64,000 nt of DNA from Anabas testudineus (taxonomy: Eukaryota; Chordata; Actinopteri; Anabantiformes; Anabantidae), in the NCBI RefSeq assembly GCF_900324465.2, contig NC_046626.1:11018459-11082458 (forward strand), read 5' to 3'. Below are positions 14,301 to 26,700 of the stretch, in pieces. Position 1 is the first letter of the stretch. Each line of letters begins with the position of its first letter. The translations under genes were made by a program, and so were the position numbers. The notes beneath the pieces were generated by a model, which had not been told where the DNA came from, searched no databases, and was given only the letters and a program-made list of their open reading frames with translations.

Positions 14301-17300
14301 GAGCGCTCTGGAGGACCATAGCCCGGATATGGGTCCTGGTAAGGGGGTCCTGAATCACTGGGGACCTGAGGGTTACGGATGTAATCCCGTGGAACATATG
14401 GATGTTGGTAGGGGTACCCTGAGAAACAAAAACAGACTATTATTCAACTCTCTTTTGGAAATTATTTCCAGATACAAAGAAAAACACAGCAAATTTTCAT
14501 CTGTTCCACACAAAATGTTCATTACACGTTATTCATTTTACAGGACCCTTACCTGTGGGATATTGTGATGGCTCATACTGAGATGCAGAAGGTGGTGGGC
14601 GAGTGTCATAGCACATCTCAGCGAGCTGTGACTGGGGGTAGACTTGTGAACCTCTGGGTACCACAGGCATATGCTTCACCCCAGACAGGTGGTCTGCTGG
14701 CATCCTTGGGTGGGCAATGGCATGAGGTGGCAGAGTCATACCGGGTTTGGGCACAGGGTCCAGGCTACAGGAAAAAATGTCCAATTAGAAAACACCTCAT
14801 ATAACTGTGTCGCTGACAGAGTTAACATACACTTAGGTTAACTGTACTGTAATGGAGCATATATTTGGAGCAGATACGCTTTTTTCTCTACTTCTTCACA
14901 TACTTAAGAAGCACACGTCACAGATATTAACTAAATAGTGAGAGAAGCTGTTGCTTCCCGATTCCTTAAAATTTTTGCTTTGCTTTCATCAAGCGATTCC
15001 ACTCCTCTACTTTCTCTGTCTTTAGTAAAATACCAATTTGAAAATTGATGTTCTGCTGTTCTGGGCTGCTGAAGTGCATGTAAATGCAGTGACTCACTGC
15101 TAGAGCATGCAGAATTACACTTTACAGACCCGGTCATGTTTGTTTGGCCAGACAGGTTTACAAGTAGATGCTTTTATGTGATATCAAATAATCATCACCC
15201 CACAGACGATGTGTCCTCCCCACTGCAGACTGTTGGCACATAGTTTTATGTTCTTTAGCTTCAAGCTAAATTTACTAACTTAATTATACTCACACATCAG
15301 GTGGTGATCCTGGGGCACTGGGACTCCCTCCATCCAACTTTACAGTTTTACGTAGCAGTTCATATGGGACTGTATCTGTGCCACGAGGAATGAGCTGGGG
15401 CAGAGAGGGAGTAACGCTGCCATTGGGGAGGGGTGAAGTCTTCCGGGTCACTGCTACATCAAGTGGAAGGCCCTCATCTGGCATAAGACCTCCAGGGCCA
15501 GGGAGGCGAGCTGCCAGACGTTTATTCATCTTACGATACCTGACAAATATAAAACACAATACAATGTTTATAAGAAAAACAGGTATTTCTGGATAAAAGG
15601 GAGGAGGAAAATGGTTAAAATTCAAATGCAATGTCTTTTTTAAACAAGAACTGCAGCATGTTGATATATGTCGGACTCACTTCTCCAGTTCTTCCTGAGA
15701 ATGAGCAAAGGTGCAGCTGGCTCCACGTGGACAACCTCCTTTCTGCTTCATGTCACGACACATGTATGTCTTGTACTTGCTGTGCTGTGGAGGCTGAAGA
15801 GAGACATCAAGTATTAATAAAACACTCAACATTTAATGTTATTAAATAAAAGTACAAGCTGAGCTGTGACTCAAAACTCAAAGCTGTTCATAATACACAT
15901 TACAATGTGTATTATGAACAAGGCTCATTCAACAAAATGGAAATTCTGGACAGATCAACAGCATTCTTCACCTTAGCTCAGGTTGGTTCAAACTAACCTG
16001 TTGGGGATCAGCTCCTTTCTTGCTGTGGTTCTGGATGAAGTCGACCAAGCCATGCACCACTGTCTTCACGGCTACCAACCCCTTCTCAAGCTGCTCCCAT
16101 GTAGGAGGGGGGGCATCTGGGAAAACAATATATGAGAACATTATATGAGAAAATTGTATATGATAGTTTACTATCATATTAAAGGGACTATTGAGCAGTC
16201 CACGTGTTCTGTTTGTCAACCACTTCACTTCTCTCTTTAGATAATATTTAGTTAAGATCGTAAAATGTACACAATACTTCATTCACATGTCCACTGGCTC
16301 AAAAACACAGCTAAAAGTCAAAACACAAAAGTATGACTTCTGGAAAATATATATGCAAAAAAAACAAAAAAAAAAAAAACAAGAAACTCTAAATTATATA
16401 TAAACCAACTAATCAGTTATCAAATATAGTGAGATGTGTAGTACATAAATATATTTAACATACAAAGGTTACATTATACTGGTTAAAATGTGATTCTCTA
16501 TGAGTTTGACTTACTCCTTACATCACTTCAAAAACAAGATTGTTGTGTTAACTTATTTCTTACCGGGGCTGGGATCAATGTTGGCCAGCAGCTCTAGGTG
16601 AGGCCGCAGCCTGTTGAGGTTGGCTGGGTCACCAGTCCTCTGCAATGCAATCGTCAGCTCCTGAACACTCTGAGCAAAAGACGCCGGCGTCTGCAGCTAT
16701 GCCAGAAGCAGAGAGACAGAGACTTAATGCTTTGGTAGGTTTATGTCTGACAGGCTTTATATGAAGAAAACTGCATCGTTAGCAAAGGACATGACTCACT
16801 TTCTAAGAAATTGGCAACAAACAAAACCATTTACTTGCACACCTTATCTATGATTGACTGCATGTGTGACTTGTGAGACTGATCTCCATATAGCAGAGAA
16901 GACCACTGGTCAGGTGCAATGCGCAGGCCACCCTCCATGGCAATCTGAACAATCTGAGAGTCATGCTCACGCCGCAGAGCCTCGTAAGTACGAAACTCCT
17001 CTTTCAGCTGCATCAGAGATGAATCTTCATCACGTTTGGTCACCTAGAAAGCCACAGAAGACACACATGATTTTTTCCCCTCCTCTACCACCCACCATTT
17101 CTACTTTGAATTCAAATTAATTTTCGTGGTCATTCTAATTTTGAAGCGACTGGCCTCACTGTTTACCAGCAACACATGACCCACTTTTTTTTTTTCCCAA
17201 AAAAAGTCAAGACATTTGCTTAGATTTCTTCTGATTAACAGGCAGAGACATACCTTAAAGCAGGATGCCCTGTAGAGGAGCTGTACCACATGGCCTATAC

Positions 17301-20300
17301 TAGTTTTAGAGGCCTGTGGAAAGCGTGGCTCCAGCCTTTGGACTACAAAGAGAACCAACACCTTTCTAGACAAAGCTGAGCCATCCTCTAGGGCAAGGAG
17401 GACCAACTTTAGAGCTTCCTCCTGCATGGCTGTGGGAGGAAATACACAAGCACGCAGTGAGTTAACAGCTTCATTGTCAAAAAGCCCTAAGAACAGACAT
17501 TCATTGAGGGATGCATATGCACGTATATGTCTGGGATTTTTGTACATTACAGGTTAAGGGAAAACATGCTACCTGGGCCGAGGAATTGACATCCTCGCGC
17601 ACGGACAGCAGCCCACAGATTGGACGAGAGCTGCTGGGGATTCTGGTGCTGCAAGATGAGTTCGGTGACGGTTCGCTCACCCAGAGAGCGGGCGGCTCTC
17701 ATGGCTCTAACGCGGCCCTCCTCCTCCACCAGCTGGCAGTGGACCAGAGTTACCAGTTTCCTCTGCATGGGTCGACTCAGCATGCTCTGGGCAGTACTGC
17801 TCAGACCCACACCTGGTGAGAGATCAGACAGGGCAACTGGTAAACCAAGGGCAAAAAAAATGTTAAGAATTTAAATTCCAAATATTCTTGTATTATGTTT
17901 ATTCCAGTTGCTTAAATGAGAAATACATTTGATATAAACTTGTAATGATTCAACTGTGAGTGGCAATTGCAGATTCTATTTAATCAAGGAATGAATCATG
18001 TTAAAATATTAATAATTAACATGCCAATTAATAGGGGGATTTCTCAAAGCCTGCAAAATGTATTATTACTTATTTAATGACAATATTTAATAGATCATTT
18101 TCACGACTACAAACCAAACCAGCTGATTTAGACATTAACCACAATAATTATCTAATCTTCTGTTGTCTAGCACACAGAACAATCACATAAGCCCAGTATC
18201 TGAGAGTGAGATCAACGTGTCAGGGAGCTTACATAAGGTCATAAGATCATTACAGAATAATGCTGTCTCATTTTTAAATTCAAGTCTAGAATATAATAGT
18301 GCCTCATAGAAATTTTAATTAGCCTTTTAATTCGCTTTGCACAGCTGATTTCTTTTTCAGACATGCTGTGTTTAAGCTGTGTGTCTCTTCACTCTCTTCC
18401 TGCACTGTTACTCTGCTGCTACATGAACACAGCATTAAAAATCAGCAAGAATGTAAATTCCATTCTCCCACTGTTTTCTCTGAGTAATCTGGTTACTTAA
18501 TTGCATGTAAACACTTTCAAGGACAGCAGCTCAGAGAAAGAGAAGCTTGGAAACAGCTCTTTATTTGGTTTGCACTAATAAATGCTGCTGCATGCAAGCT
18601 GTTATAACTGACAAAACGTACAGTTATTTTTTTCTATATCATCATAGATAACATTATCACAAACTTCCTTGAAATATTGTGCTTTAATTTAGAGGGCACC
18701 ATCCACCCCTCTAACAAACATACACATAATGCAAACAAATTGTAGTTTAGTAGAGTATGGTGTAATACTAGTACTAATACTATACTTCCAACTACTAAAA
18801 AAATAATGTCTGCCACGTGTAGTTTAGCAAGTTTAAATTAGATGATTTGTCTTTAATCATGTTTACAAGAAGTGTCCTACTTAACAACCTAATGATGTCA
18901 TAGCCACAACTTTTTTGGCAGCTCCAAGTACACGAATTCGAGCACAAACTGATGATTTTAGAAATATTGGTCTCAATGGATAAAAATAATCACTTTTTGT
19001 AATCATTGTTTCCAACCATTCATGCATGCAGAAAACACAGGATCATAAACAGGCCATTAATGTTCACCTATCATCAGTATTCTCACACATTCAACCACAT
19101 GGATGTCAAAATTATTGTGTAATGCTTAACTTCCCACATTAAAAACAACCTCCAGCATTCAAAGTCATTGCAACTGCACATTATATTATATTATAAAGGA
19201 GGAACAAACTATAAAGAAAATAAGCATGTTTGCGTGTGCAATTACCTCGGGTGTTGCTGAGGGGTTTGAGGTAGAGGGCCAGCTCCTCCACACACTGCCT
19301 GGCTTCCTCATAATGCTGCGAGTCCTCTGGACTGGTAATCAAGGCAACTGGCTGAGCCTTAGGAACCTGTAGCAGAACACAGAGGGTCAAAGAGTTAAGA
19401 CACTTCACAGCAACAAATGAAACCTTTCAGTGGAATTATGTCTCAACAATGCTGCTTATGCTAAGGTATTCTGAATTTTCTCACTGTCTAATTTATGAGC
19501 TTAAGCTGTTTTTATTAACTAACTACTAATTAATACCAAAAGACTTATTTGTGTGTGTAGATTTCTATGTACAAGAAAGTCTATGTTAGCATAAAAATTA
19601 AAAAAGCAAAATAAAAAATAATAATGGTACAAAACTACCTCCATTACACTGTGATGACAAATGTCATGCTCAGTGTCCTAAAAAGCTCAATTTTATAAAT
19701 CCATTATTTGGTAATGTTTCTGTGATGAATGTTAGATTACGTTCCACTAAAAATTGTTCCATTTACAAACATAGAGAAAAAAAGTGTCTCACAAGAAACT
19801 TCTTATCTGACATTTTGACAGCCATTGTTTTGAAGTCTCTATTCTCTGCATATTATACAAGGTGTGCTAAACAGCACCTATTGTGGTGTACAATGCTAAT
19901 AATTTTATTTTTTTTTGCAGGCCCACTTTACAAGCTTTGTGCTAGCTTTGTGCTAGCAAAGCGACATCCACTGAAACTATCAAAATAAATATTTCATACT
20001 GACAGAGATAATCTGCGGCTGGGGCACTGTATATGATAAATGGGCTAACTTTCATGATCAATGATACAGTTCCAAACAATGGGATAAAACGTTCACGACT
20101 GTTTCTGCTTAAACCTGTGTATAATACTTTGAACAAATATAAAACATTCTAAACTAATGCCAACATAGTGCTGTTGTCCATTATTATGCGGAGTACACAT
20201 GCAAACTTGTCAGAGAAAATTCATCTGTGCCTCACCCTTTCGGGCAAACAGGAACTCTTTACTGATTGCACACAGTAACCCAACAGAATTGGAGTCATTG

Positions 20301-20801
20301 CTCAATGATTGGAGTATGACTCACAAAGGAATCTCCAGAGTATGTGCACATCATGTAATAGACCATTTGTAATATTCCAAAACAATCCACAAATAGTAGT
20401 TACAGAAAACGTTAATGTCAAGATGGGAAAAGCAGCAAAGAGGCCAACCCCCGTCCTCAAGGCCCACTGTCCTGCTGGTTTTCCAGCCACCTGATCATCA
20501 GTGGGTAGGGAAACAACCAGAATAGTGGAAATAAATAAGTGGACTAAAACACACAGACACACGTCTTACCTGGCCTCCCACCAGCTGTAACAGGGCTGTG
20601 TTGACAGGTAGCTGCTCGATGTCTGTGCTGATGGCTGTCTGGTCAAAGGGACAGGCCTTGCGGTGTAACTTGTTCAGGCACATCTTGCAGACAGTATGTC
20701 CACAGCCCAAACTTATGGGCCGACGAACAGTCTCCTCAAATGTCTGTGTGCAGATTGGGCACAGCAGGAACTCTGTCCATTGTGGAGCTTGCACTGGCAT
20801 G
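11350..20801 (-). CDS. rc3h1: Roquin-1 RING/CCCH RNA-binding E3 ligase, 19 coding exons
   Basis: Roquin-1 binds stem-loop decay elements in mRNA 3'UTRs and recruits CCR4-NOT in the cytoplasm and P-bodies. Coding exons, 5' to 3': 20801-20570, 19366-19246, 17812-17573, 17429-17254, 17043-16843, 16696-16564, 16116-15998, 15791-15681, 15539-15294, 14764-14553, 14418-14015, 13900-13742, 13550-13395, 13012-12790, 12661-12568, 12435-12339, 12210-11995, 11708-11610, 11506-11350. They total 1131 codons; human has about 1133. The RING finger is C14-C17-C33-H35-C38-C41-C50-D53. The ROQ core ([33 protein letters not shown]) is nearly identical to mammals. The zinc finger is C-X8-C-X5-C-X3-H ([20 protein letters not shown]). 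A proline-rich tail and a glutamine-rich coiled-coil end follow. [13 protein letters not shown] and CTQTFEE favour RC3H1 over RC3H2. Introns over 300 bases show no other gene. Confidence 0.97.
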
Positions 20802-22311
20802 GCTATATGTTGATGGGACGAGTGTGTGTAAATATATGTAAGCTTTAACACAGAGAAAAAATATAATAATAATAATAATATATATGGAAGATTCCACTGG
20901 AATCAAGATTTTTTTCTTCCGAACTCAATCGTTCTTAAATGTCCTCACACATTGTGGATTTTAGATCACATCACGTGATGAATACTGTGAAAGAGAAGAA
21001 AGTTAAAGTCAATTAACAGGGCCCAATCCACATTCACCAATTTCCATATTTTAGCATCTGAGTCTAAATGTGGCCTAATAATGCCTGCTCTCTTAACCTA
21101 TATTCCTGCATTTCTACATACATTAGTGAACACAGCTGTGTTGCCTCTGACTGCATCTGTTAAATAATGCATTAAAGGCGGTGGATGGCAAAGTTTCTAG
21201 TCGGACTACTGATACTTTAGTGAATTAAACATAAAATCTAGGTCGCAGTTTAAGTACTTGCCTTTGACTACTCTCCAGTCGCACTATGTGCTGTTCAGTC
21301 GTAACGTAAAACAAATAAAAAGAAATCCGATGTGACACAGTACATATTTGTAAAATACTGCTGAAACAAGCCCCGGAGAAAAATCAAAACAACTGCTCTG
21401 TGGCCTACTTAGAGGAGCTGGTTTCCACTATGACTATGGACAAAGGGTCCCGAAGAGGCTAACAACCAAGTCCTTCTTCGCTATCTAACTTGTCATGAAG
21501 CTAATGGAGTTGAGCAGCATTCAGATATCACAAAGTAACAAACATTACAAGTTAATTTACTCGTCCACTTAATTTTAATGGCTACAATCATCTCGTAGTC
21601 ATGTGTATTTTAATACCCAATAATGATTTCTCTGATATGAGGCGATCCTGTGGCTAACTAATTGTAGCTTACTTTTAGCAAGCTAAGCTATGGGTGGCTA
21701 GTTCGCTAGGCTGGCTAACACACAAACGTCGTTTGACAAAAGAAATAAGCAATTATTTAGTAATCTACATCATACCACTGCTTGGTCACAACACAGCGAT
21801 TACTCTATATGTAGCTTTGGACGTGGAGCTGTTATACTTCTTAAAACATTAGTTATCATCTTGTGTGTTTGGTCAAGGAAACGATAGCTTGAGACGAAAC
21901 AGTGACACTGAGGAGTGAAGCCATTTGACTTGCAACAACGAGATTATGTAACGATCGCATCCGAAACTATCAAGCAATCCGGCTGCCTTTAAAATCACTT
22001 TAATCTCCACAAACACACTAAATTAACCGATGTGCCAAACATATTTTCTATCGTAATACTACGGTGGTGCTTTGGTCACATTTTGAGAAGCAGCTAACAA
22101 GCGTTCTCGTCGGGCTGAGCACAGAAGGCTAACAGGCTAGCGACAACCAAACTCCTCCCTGTAGTAGCAGTTAGCTTGTCAGCTAGCTGCCTATCGTGTT
22201 AGCAACAACTAACCATAGCTATGCGTCATTAATGTTACTAAAACAAAATATGCAACTTCTATTGTTAGCGTCCGTCGGGACAAAGTGACCACGAATGCCG
22301 GTACTACTCAC

Positions 22312-22400
22312 TCATTCCAACAGACTTGGAAGATTTTCATAGTTTTTTAGGAAATTGCTGCGATATTTTCTTGCCATGTCGACGGTGCAGCTTAGCTGCT
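22312..22400 (-). other. rc3h1: 5' untranslated exon of rc3h1
   Basis: A strong minus-strand donor (GGAATGA|GTGAGTAG) ends an exon at 22312. It lies just inside the CpG-rich region and about 1.5 kb upstream of the RING exon acceptor (near 20803). The transcription start is not visible, so the right edge is approximate. Confidence 0.55.
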
Positions 22401-22989
22401 GCTGAGGTTTGGGGAGGGTGTCAACAGACTCACTAGCCGGTTACAGCTAGCTGGGCAAGGTTGCGTGTGCGTGTGCGTGCGGGCATCGTGTGCTAATGGC
22501 GCCCCCTGCTGCCTGTACACGGCCATAGCGGGAAAAACGGAGCAGCATCTGCCAGCCTGCTCTCCACATCTGGGGATTGTCACAACTGGCGGGCAGAGCT
22601 GCGTCCCAGTTAGGATCAGAAAACATGAAGAGAAGGAGAAAGAGAGAGGGTGGTGTCGCTGGGATGAACTACAAGAATTAGGCCTGTCTGATCGTCCCCA
22701 ACACGCCGCAGCACACATCCTTATATAACATCAAACAAACATGTTCAGGAGGGTTGACAGGTGGGAGTGTGGCGTTTCCTCCGAGGCCCATAACGTTGTT
22801 TTGTTTTCCCGTGTCGCCCCCTTTCATTGGCTTGTTACAGTGCGCAGGGAGTCGGTGTGTGCGCGCCGTCCTTACGCAACGGGAGAGCTCCACTTCAGCG
22901 GGTTAGCGAGGCAAGGGCGAAATGAAAGCAAGCATTTTTGTATTCCATTTTTGTCTAATCCCACTGATTTCTGGAGGGATTAGCGGACC

Positions 22990-23314
22990 AATCATGATTG
23001 AGAGACTCGGCTGACACAGCCTGGACCGGGAGCTGTGTAGACGGCGCGAGTGGACGCAGCGCATTAGGATCTGGAGAAACACTGACACGTCTTATTTGGT
23101 TTGATCTCGGCGGGGAAAGTTGCTCCTTGTTCTTGCTTATGTTGTCAGCACGAAGCGACCGGAGGATGTGCGGGACAACATTTGCACGGTTGATGCAGGT
23201 TTCAGGATGGAGGATAACTTAGATTTGTGCAGTTGCGCGAAAATTTCTGTTTACTTTCTTTTGACGCCGTCCAGAGCTGGAATAGTGTTTTAAAGCACTT
23301 CACCAAATATCCAG
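22990..23314 (+). other. 5' untranslated exon of the KIAA1614-like gene
   Basis: A donor at 23314 (ATCCAG|GTACAG) follows a GC-rich leader. The next exon starts at 23760 after TATCTGCAG and carries the start codon. The left edge is a guess. Confidence 0.45.
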
Positions 23315-23793
23315 GTACAGTATAGATTGTTTGTGTTGTTTATGTGAACTGTCTCATGGAGATGACTTTGTTCATAATATTAATCACATTTCTTAATGGG
23401 CACCATTTAAATATAATTGAATAATTTCCAAGTCAGTCTTTAGTGCACTTTATTGAATTAGTGCCCTATTCACGGAGGAAGTTTGGTTTCATTGTATCTG
23501 GTTGATTTTACGTGACAAAACATTATTACATATGTCATCTATTTTTCAAGTAGGCTCAGTTGCATGCAGCAGTTGCTTATTCTGATTCTAAAGGATTATC
23601 CACTGCAGAGTAATCAGAGGATAAGGCAACGTGACTGAATTCACATTACATATCTTCTCACCAGGCAGATGGAGATAGAAAGTATTTTGGGAACAGAGAT
23701 GTAGAACAGATGTAGAGACCTGGTTTGCATGTGTATGAAACGCTGTTTTTTATCTGCAGAATCTTTCTGGGTCTTTCTGTGGATGATCAGTCA

Positions 23794-26700
23794 ATGGAAG
23801 AAGAGAAGGTGGTTGATAATATTCAAGCCAAGTCCAGCTCCCCTTTACCCACTGGACTTCCCATTAACTGGGGGCTCATCACCGGCCCCGTCCCCCAGCC
23901 TGTATTTCCAGCACCGTCGTTGAGCACCCAGCTCCCTCCTCCTCAGAGATCAGCTGTGCACGCGCTACAGACCAAGGTAAAGTCACTCACGCAGAGAAGG
24001 ACGAGAGGCAGAGACAGAGAGAAGGAAAGAGAAAAGTTGGACACAGAGGTGCTGGGAAGCAGTCCAGCGGAGAAGATATCATCTGACGTCCCTCTGAGAC
24101 AGAGGCCCAGAGGAAAAGGCCAGGTGTCTCTGCCTCCTCTCTCCTGGAGATCCAGTGCTGCGAAGAATTTGAGCAGCAGTGATGAAGACGAGGAGGTGGA
24201 GGTACAAGTCAGGTTGGAAATTCACAGCCCTCCAGCTGAAGCACAAGGCGAACAGGTGTTCAAAGCAGGAGGGAAAACTGAGGAGGAAAGGTCAGAAATA
24301 AACGAGAGTGAGGTTGGTTTTCTGACAGGCCAGTCTTGTGGGCTCGGGGAGGGTACCAGCCTGGAAAGTCTTCTGTCTGACAACTCAAGCAGCAGTAAGG
24401 ATGAACCATCTTCTCCTCCACCACCACCTGTGCTTTCCTCCTGTTCAGCCACCACGTCTACCTCTACATCTTCCACATCAACCAGACACTGGGCACCACC
24501 CAAGGGCTTCTGGAGAGTGGCACGCCCAGAAACATTGCTTCTAAACGGTGTTAGGCCTCACAACATCCCCTCCGCTTTACCTCTGAAGGACTATACTCAA
24601 ACCGAAGCCTTGGCCGATCCTCAGAGGAAGTCAAGACCAACAGAAACAGGGACTAAGAGCAATGTGGAAGGTGTGATGGGAGACAGCGATGCACCTTCGC
24701 AATTCAAGCACTCGGACAGCGTGGAGTGCTACCTGGACCAGTGTGAGCAGAAAGAGACAGCCACAGGTGACCCTGCCAAAGCCTTGTGCAGTTCAGACAG
24801 CTTGGAGAGCATGTCTTCACAAAGCGGGGTACTCTCAACTGATGAAAAGCTGAAGGTGAAGCAGAGAGCCTATGCAAAGTTAAGGGAGAGACAGCAAAAC
24901 TGTAGGGAGGTGAGAGAGCAAGGTGGAGGGGGAAGCGCCGGATATTATGAAGAGACAACACACAAAGTGGATAGTAAAGGTAGGTCTCTAGAGGCAAATG
25001 TGACCTATTTAATGTCAAATGTAAAAATAATAAAAGAACAGGTGTAAGCATTAATGAGAGTTTGAGAGACACAGATAAGACCCCTCCTCCCCATCCCACA
25101 CTGGTTATATTTTTAGTTTAGTTTTTGATTTTCATTTCACCTTGTACAGTGTAGATGAATGTTGTGAGCTTGATACTATTGCAGCTTCTACTTTTGTGGG
25201 TTCGACTGTAGGCAAAGAAGCCAGAATAAATGTTCTTCCTCCAGTAATATTGCAAACTTTTGTCTATTCAAATTGCAGCGTATAACCTTTGCCTATCTAT
25301 GATGTATAGACATGCAGTTTGCAGCCTGTCTGATTCCCAGTGCAGAGCAGATGTGCAGATGTGCGTGAGGGTGTTGCTATTATTAGCAGTCAGCGGTGGG
25401 GGAGGTGTCCCTGCTTTTGTATCTCTGTCTGTTTGCTAATGGATGTCTTTGTGTGCATTTAGGTGACAGATGATATATTTTCCCCTGTTGTACATCTGTA
25501 ATGTTGTAAATATCTGCACCGTCTGTGTGTGCATGTGAGTGTGTCAGTACCAGATGGAGGGTCAGTACAAGACACATGAGTAAATCCATGATGATCAGGT
25601 GGTTTTGACTCTTGTCTCCGGGGAATCTGCTGTTATAGGTCACATTATTGCTGATGGCTCTTTTGGCAGTAAAAAGGCTTTGGACTAGGTAAACACTAAG
25701 ACACTGAGTGTCAAAATAACAACTGAAAAAAATGTAACTTCAGTTTATCTAATTGTAGAGGAAACAATAGCTAAGCTGCAACTCCATGTTATATGCACAT
25801 ACAACTCTAAACCCCCCCCTTTAAAGCTTTCATATGCGAACATCTTTGAACCACAATATGTAACAGTGCTGTCACAACCTCACCATCTGACGCTGTAATT
25901 CCAGTCCATTGCATTAGCACATCTGCTGAGATTTTTCCTTTCCATTTTATGCCAGTTGCAGATGCCCATGGGGTTTTGGACAGCTCAGACTTACTCATTC
26001 TTCCTCAGGACCTTGAACCCTATTTGAGGTGAGCAATATTATGTTTTTATGTGTACTTGACAGAGGTGGTGACACATCTAACACTCTAACAGAAGTTACT
26101 CATGGAAAATCTAAATATCATGCAAACTATATCAATGAAGATGATATTCTTAACCAAATGTGACTGTTATTATTAAACAGTGCATTACAATCATCATCAT
26201 CATTATAAACCATAGAATGAAACAGCTGCATGTGAGATACCAAAGCAGGTGCTAATTATACAATGTTTGTCAGTTTTGGGATGTAACATTGACATAACAA
26301 ACTTTAATCTATTGAAACACAATATGTTCCCCTCTTGACACACAGGAGAGAATGAATCACACTCAGTCCATTACAGGGATAATCCACATGGCTGGTGTAT
26401 CATGCTATCTTTATCTCTGGGCCAGCGGATAAAGACAAATACAGATGATGAAGCACAATACAGAGCAGCTTAGCTGCTGCGCATGAGGACAGATAGATGA
26501 CGTTTCTCTCTGCTGCTCACCGCCAGTGCCACGCCCCAGTTTATCTATCTAATATTACATAAGACAGCTTAGGAAGATACAGGTTGATTCACTCTATGTT
26601 AAGTCAATCTGTAGGAAATATGTTGCCTCGTGCATTTGGAGACATCATAAAACGTTCAATTTTACTCTAGCAGATGGTGGTACAGATACATCTTGTCATT

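Larger units (their letters stand above)
22260..23320. promoter_or_regulatory. CpG-rich bidirectional promoter of rc3h1 and the KIAA1614-like gene
   Basis: The stretch is far richer in CpG than its surroundings and sits between two divergent first exons, with donors at 22312 (-) and 23314 (+). It has no TATA box. The rc3h1 side and its first intron (about 21650-22450) are crowded with GCTAGC, GTTAGC and GCTAAC words. Open frames here are low-complexity byproducts of the GC content. Confidence 0.6.

Noticed and set aside
22392-23222. Several 60-108 codon frames in the CpG-rich promoter
   Set aside because: GC-rich sequence has few stops by chance; none resembles a protein, and the region separates two divergent first exons.
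23725-23793. Upstream in-frame ATG (MHVYETLFF) as the start of the KIAA1614-like protein
   Set aside because: It lies before the TATCTGCAG acceptor, in the intron. The ATG at 23794 is the first in the exon in that frame.
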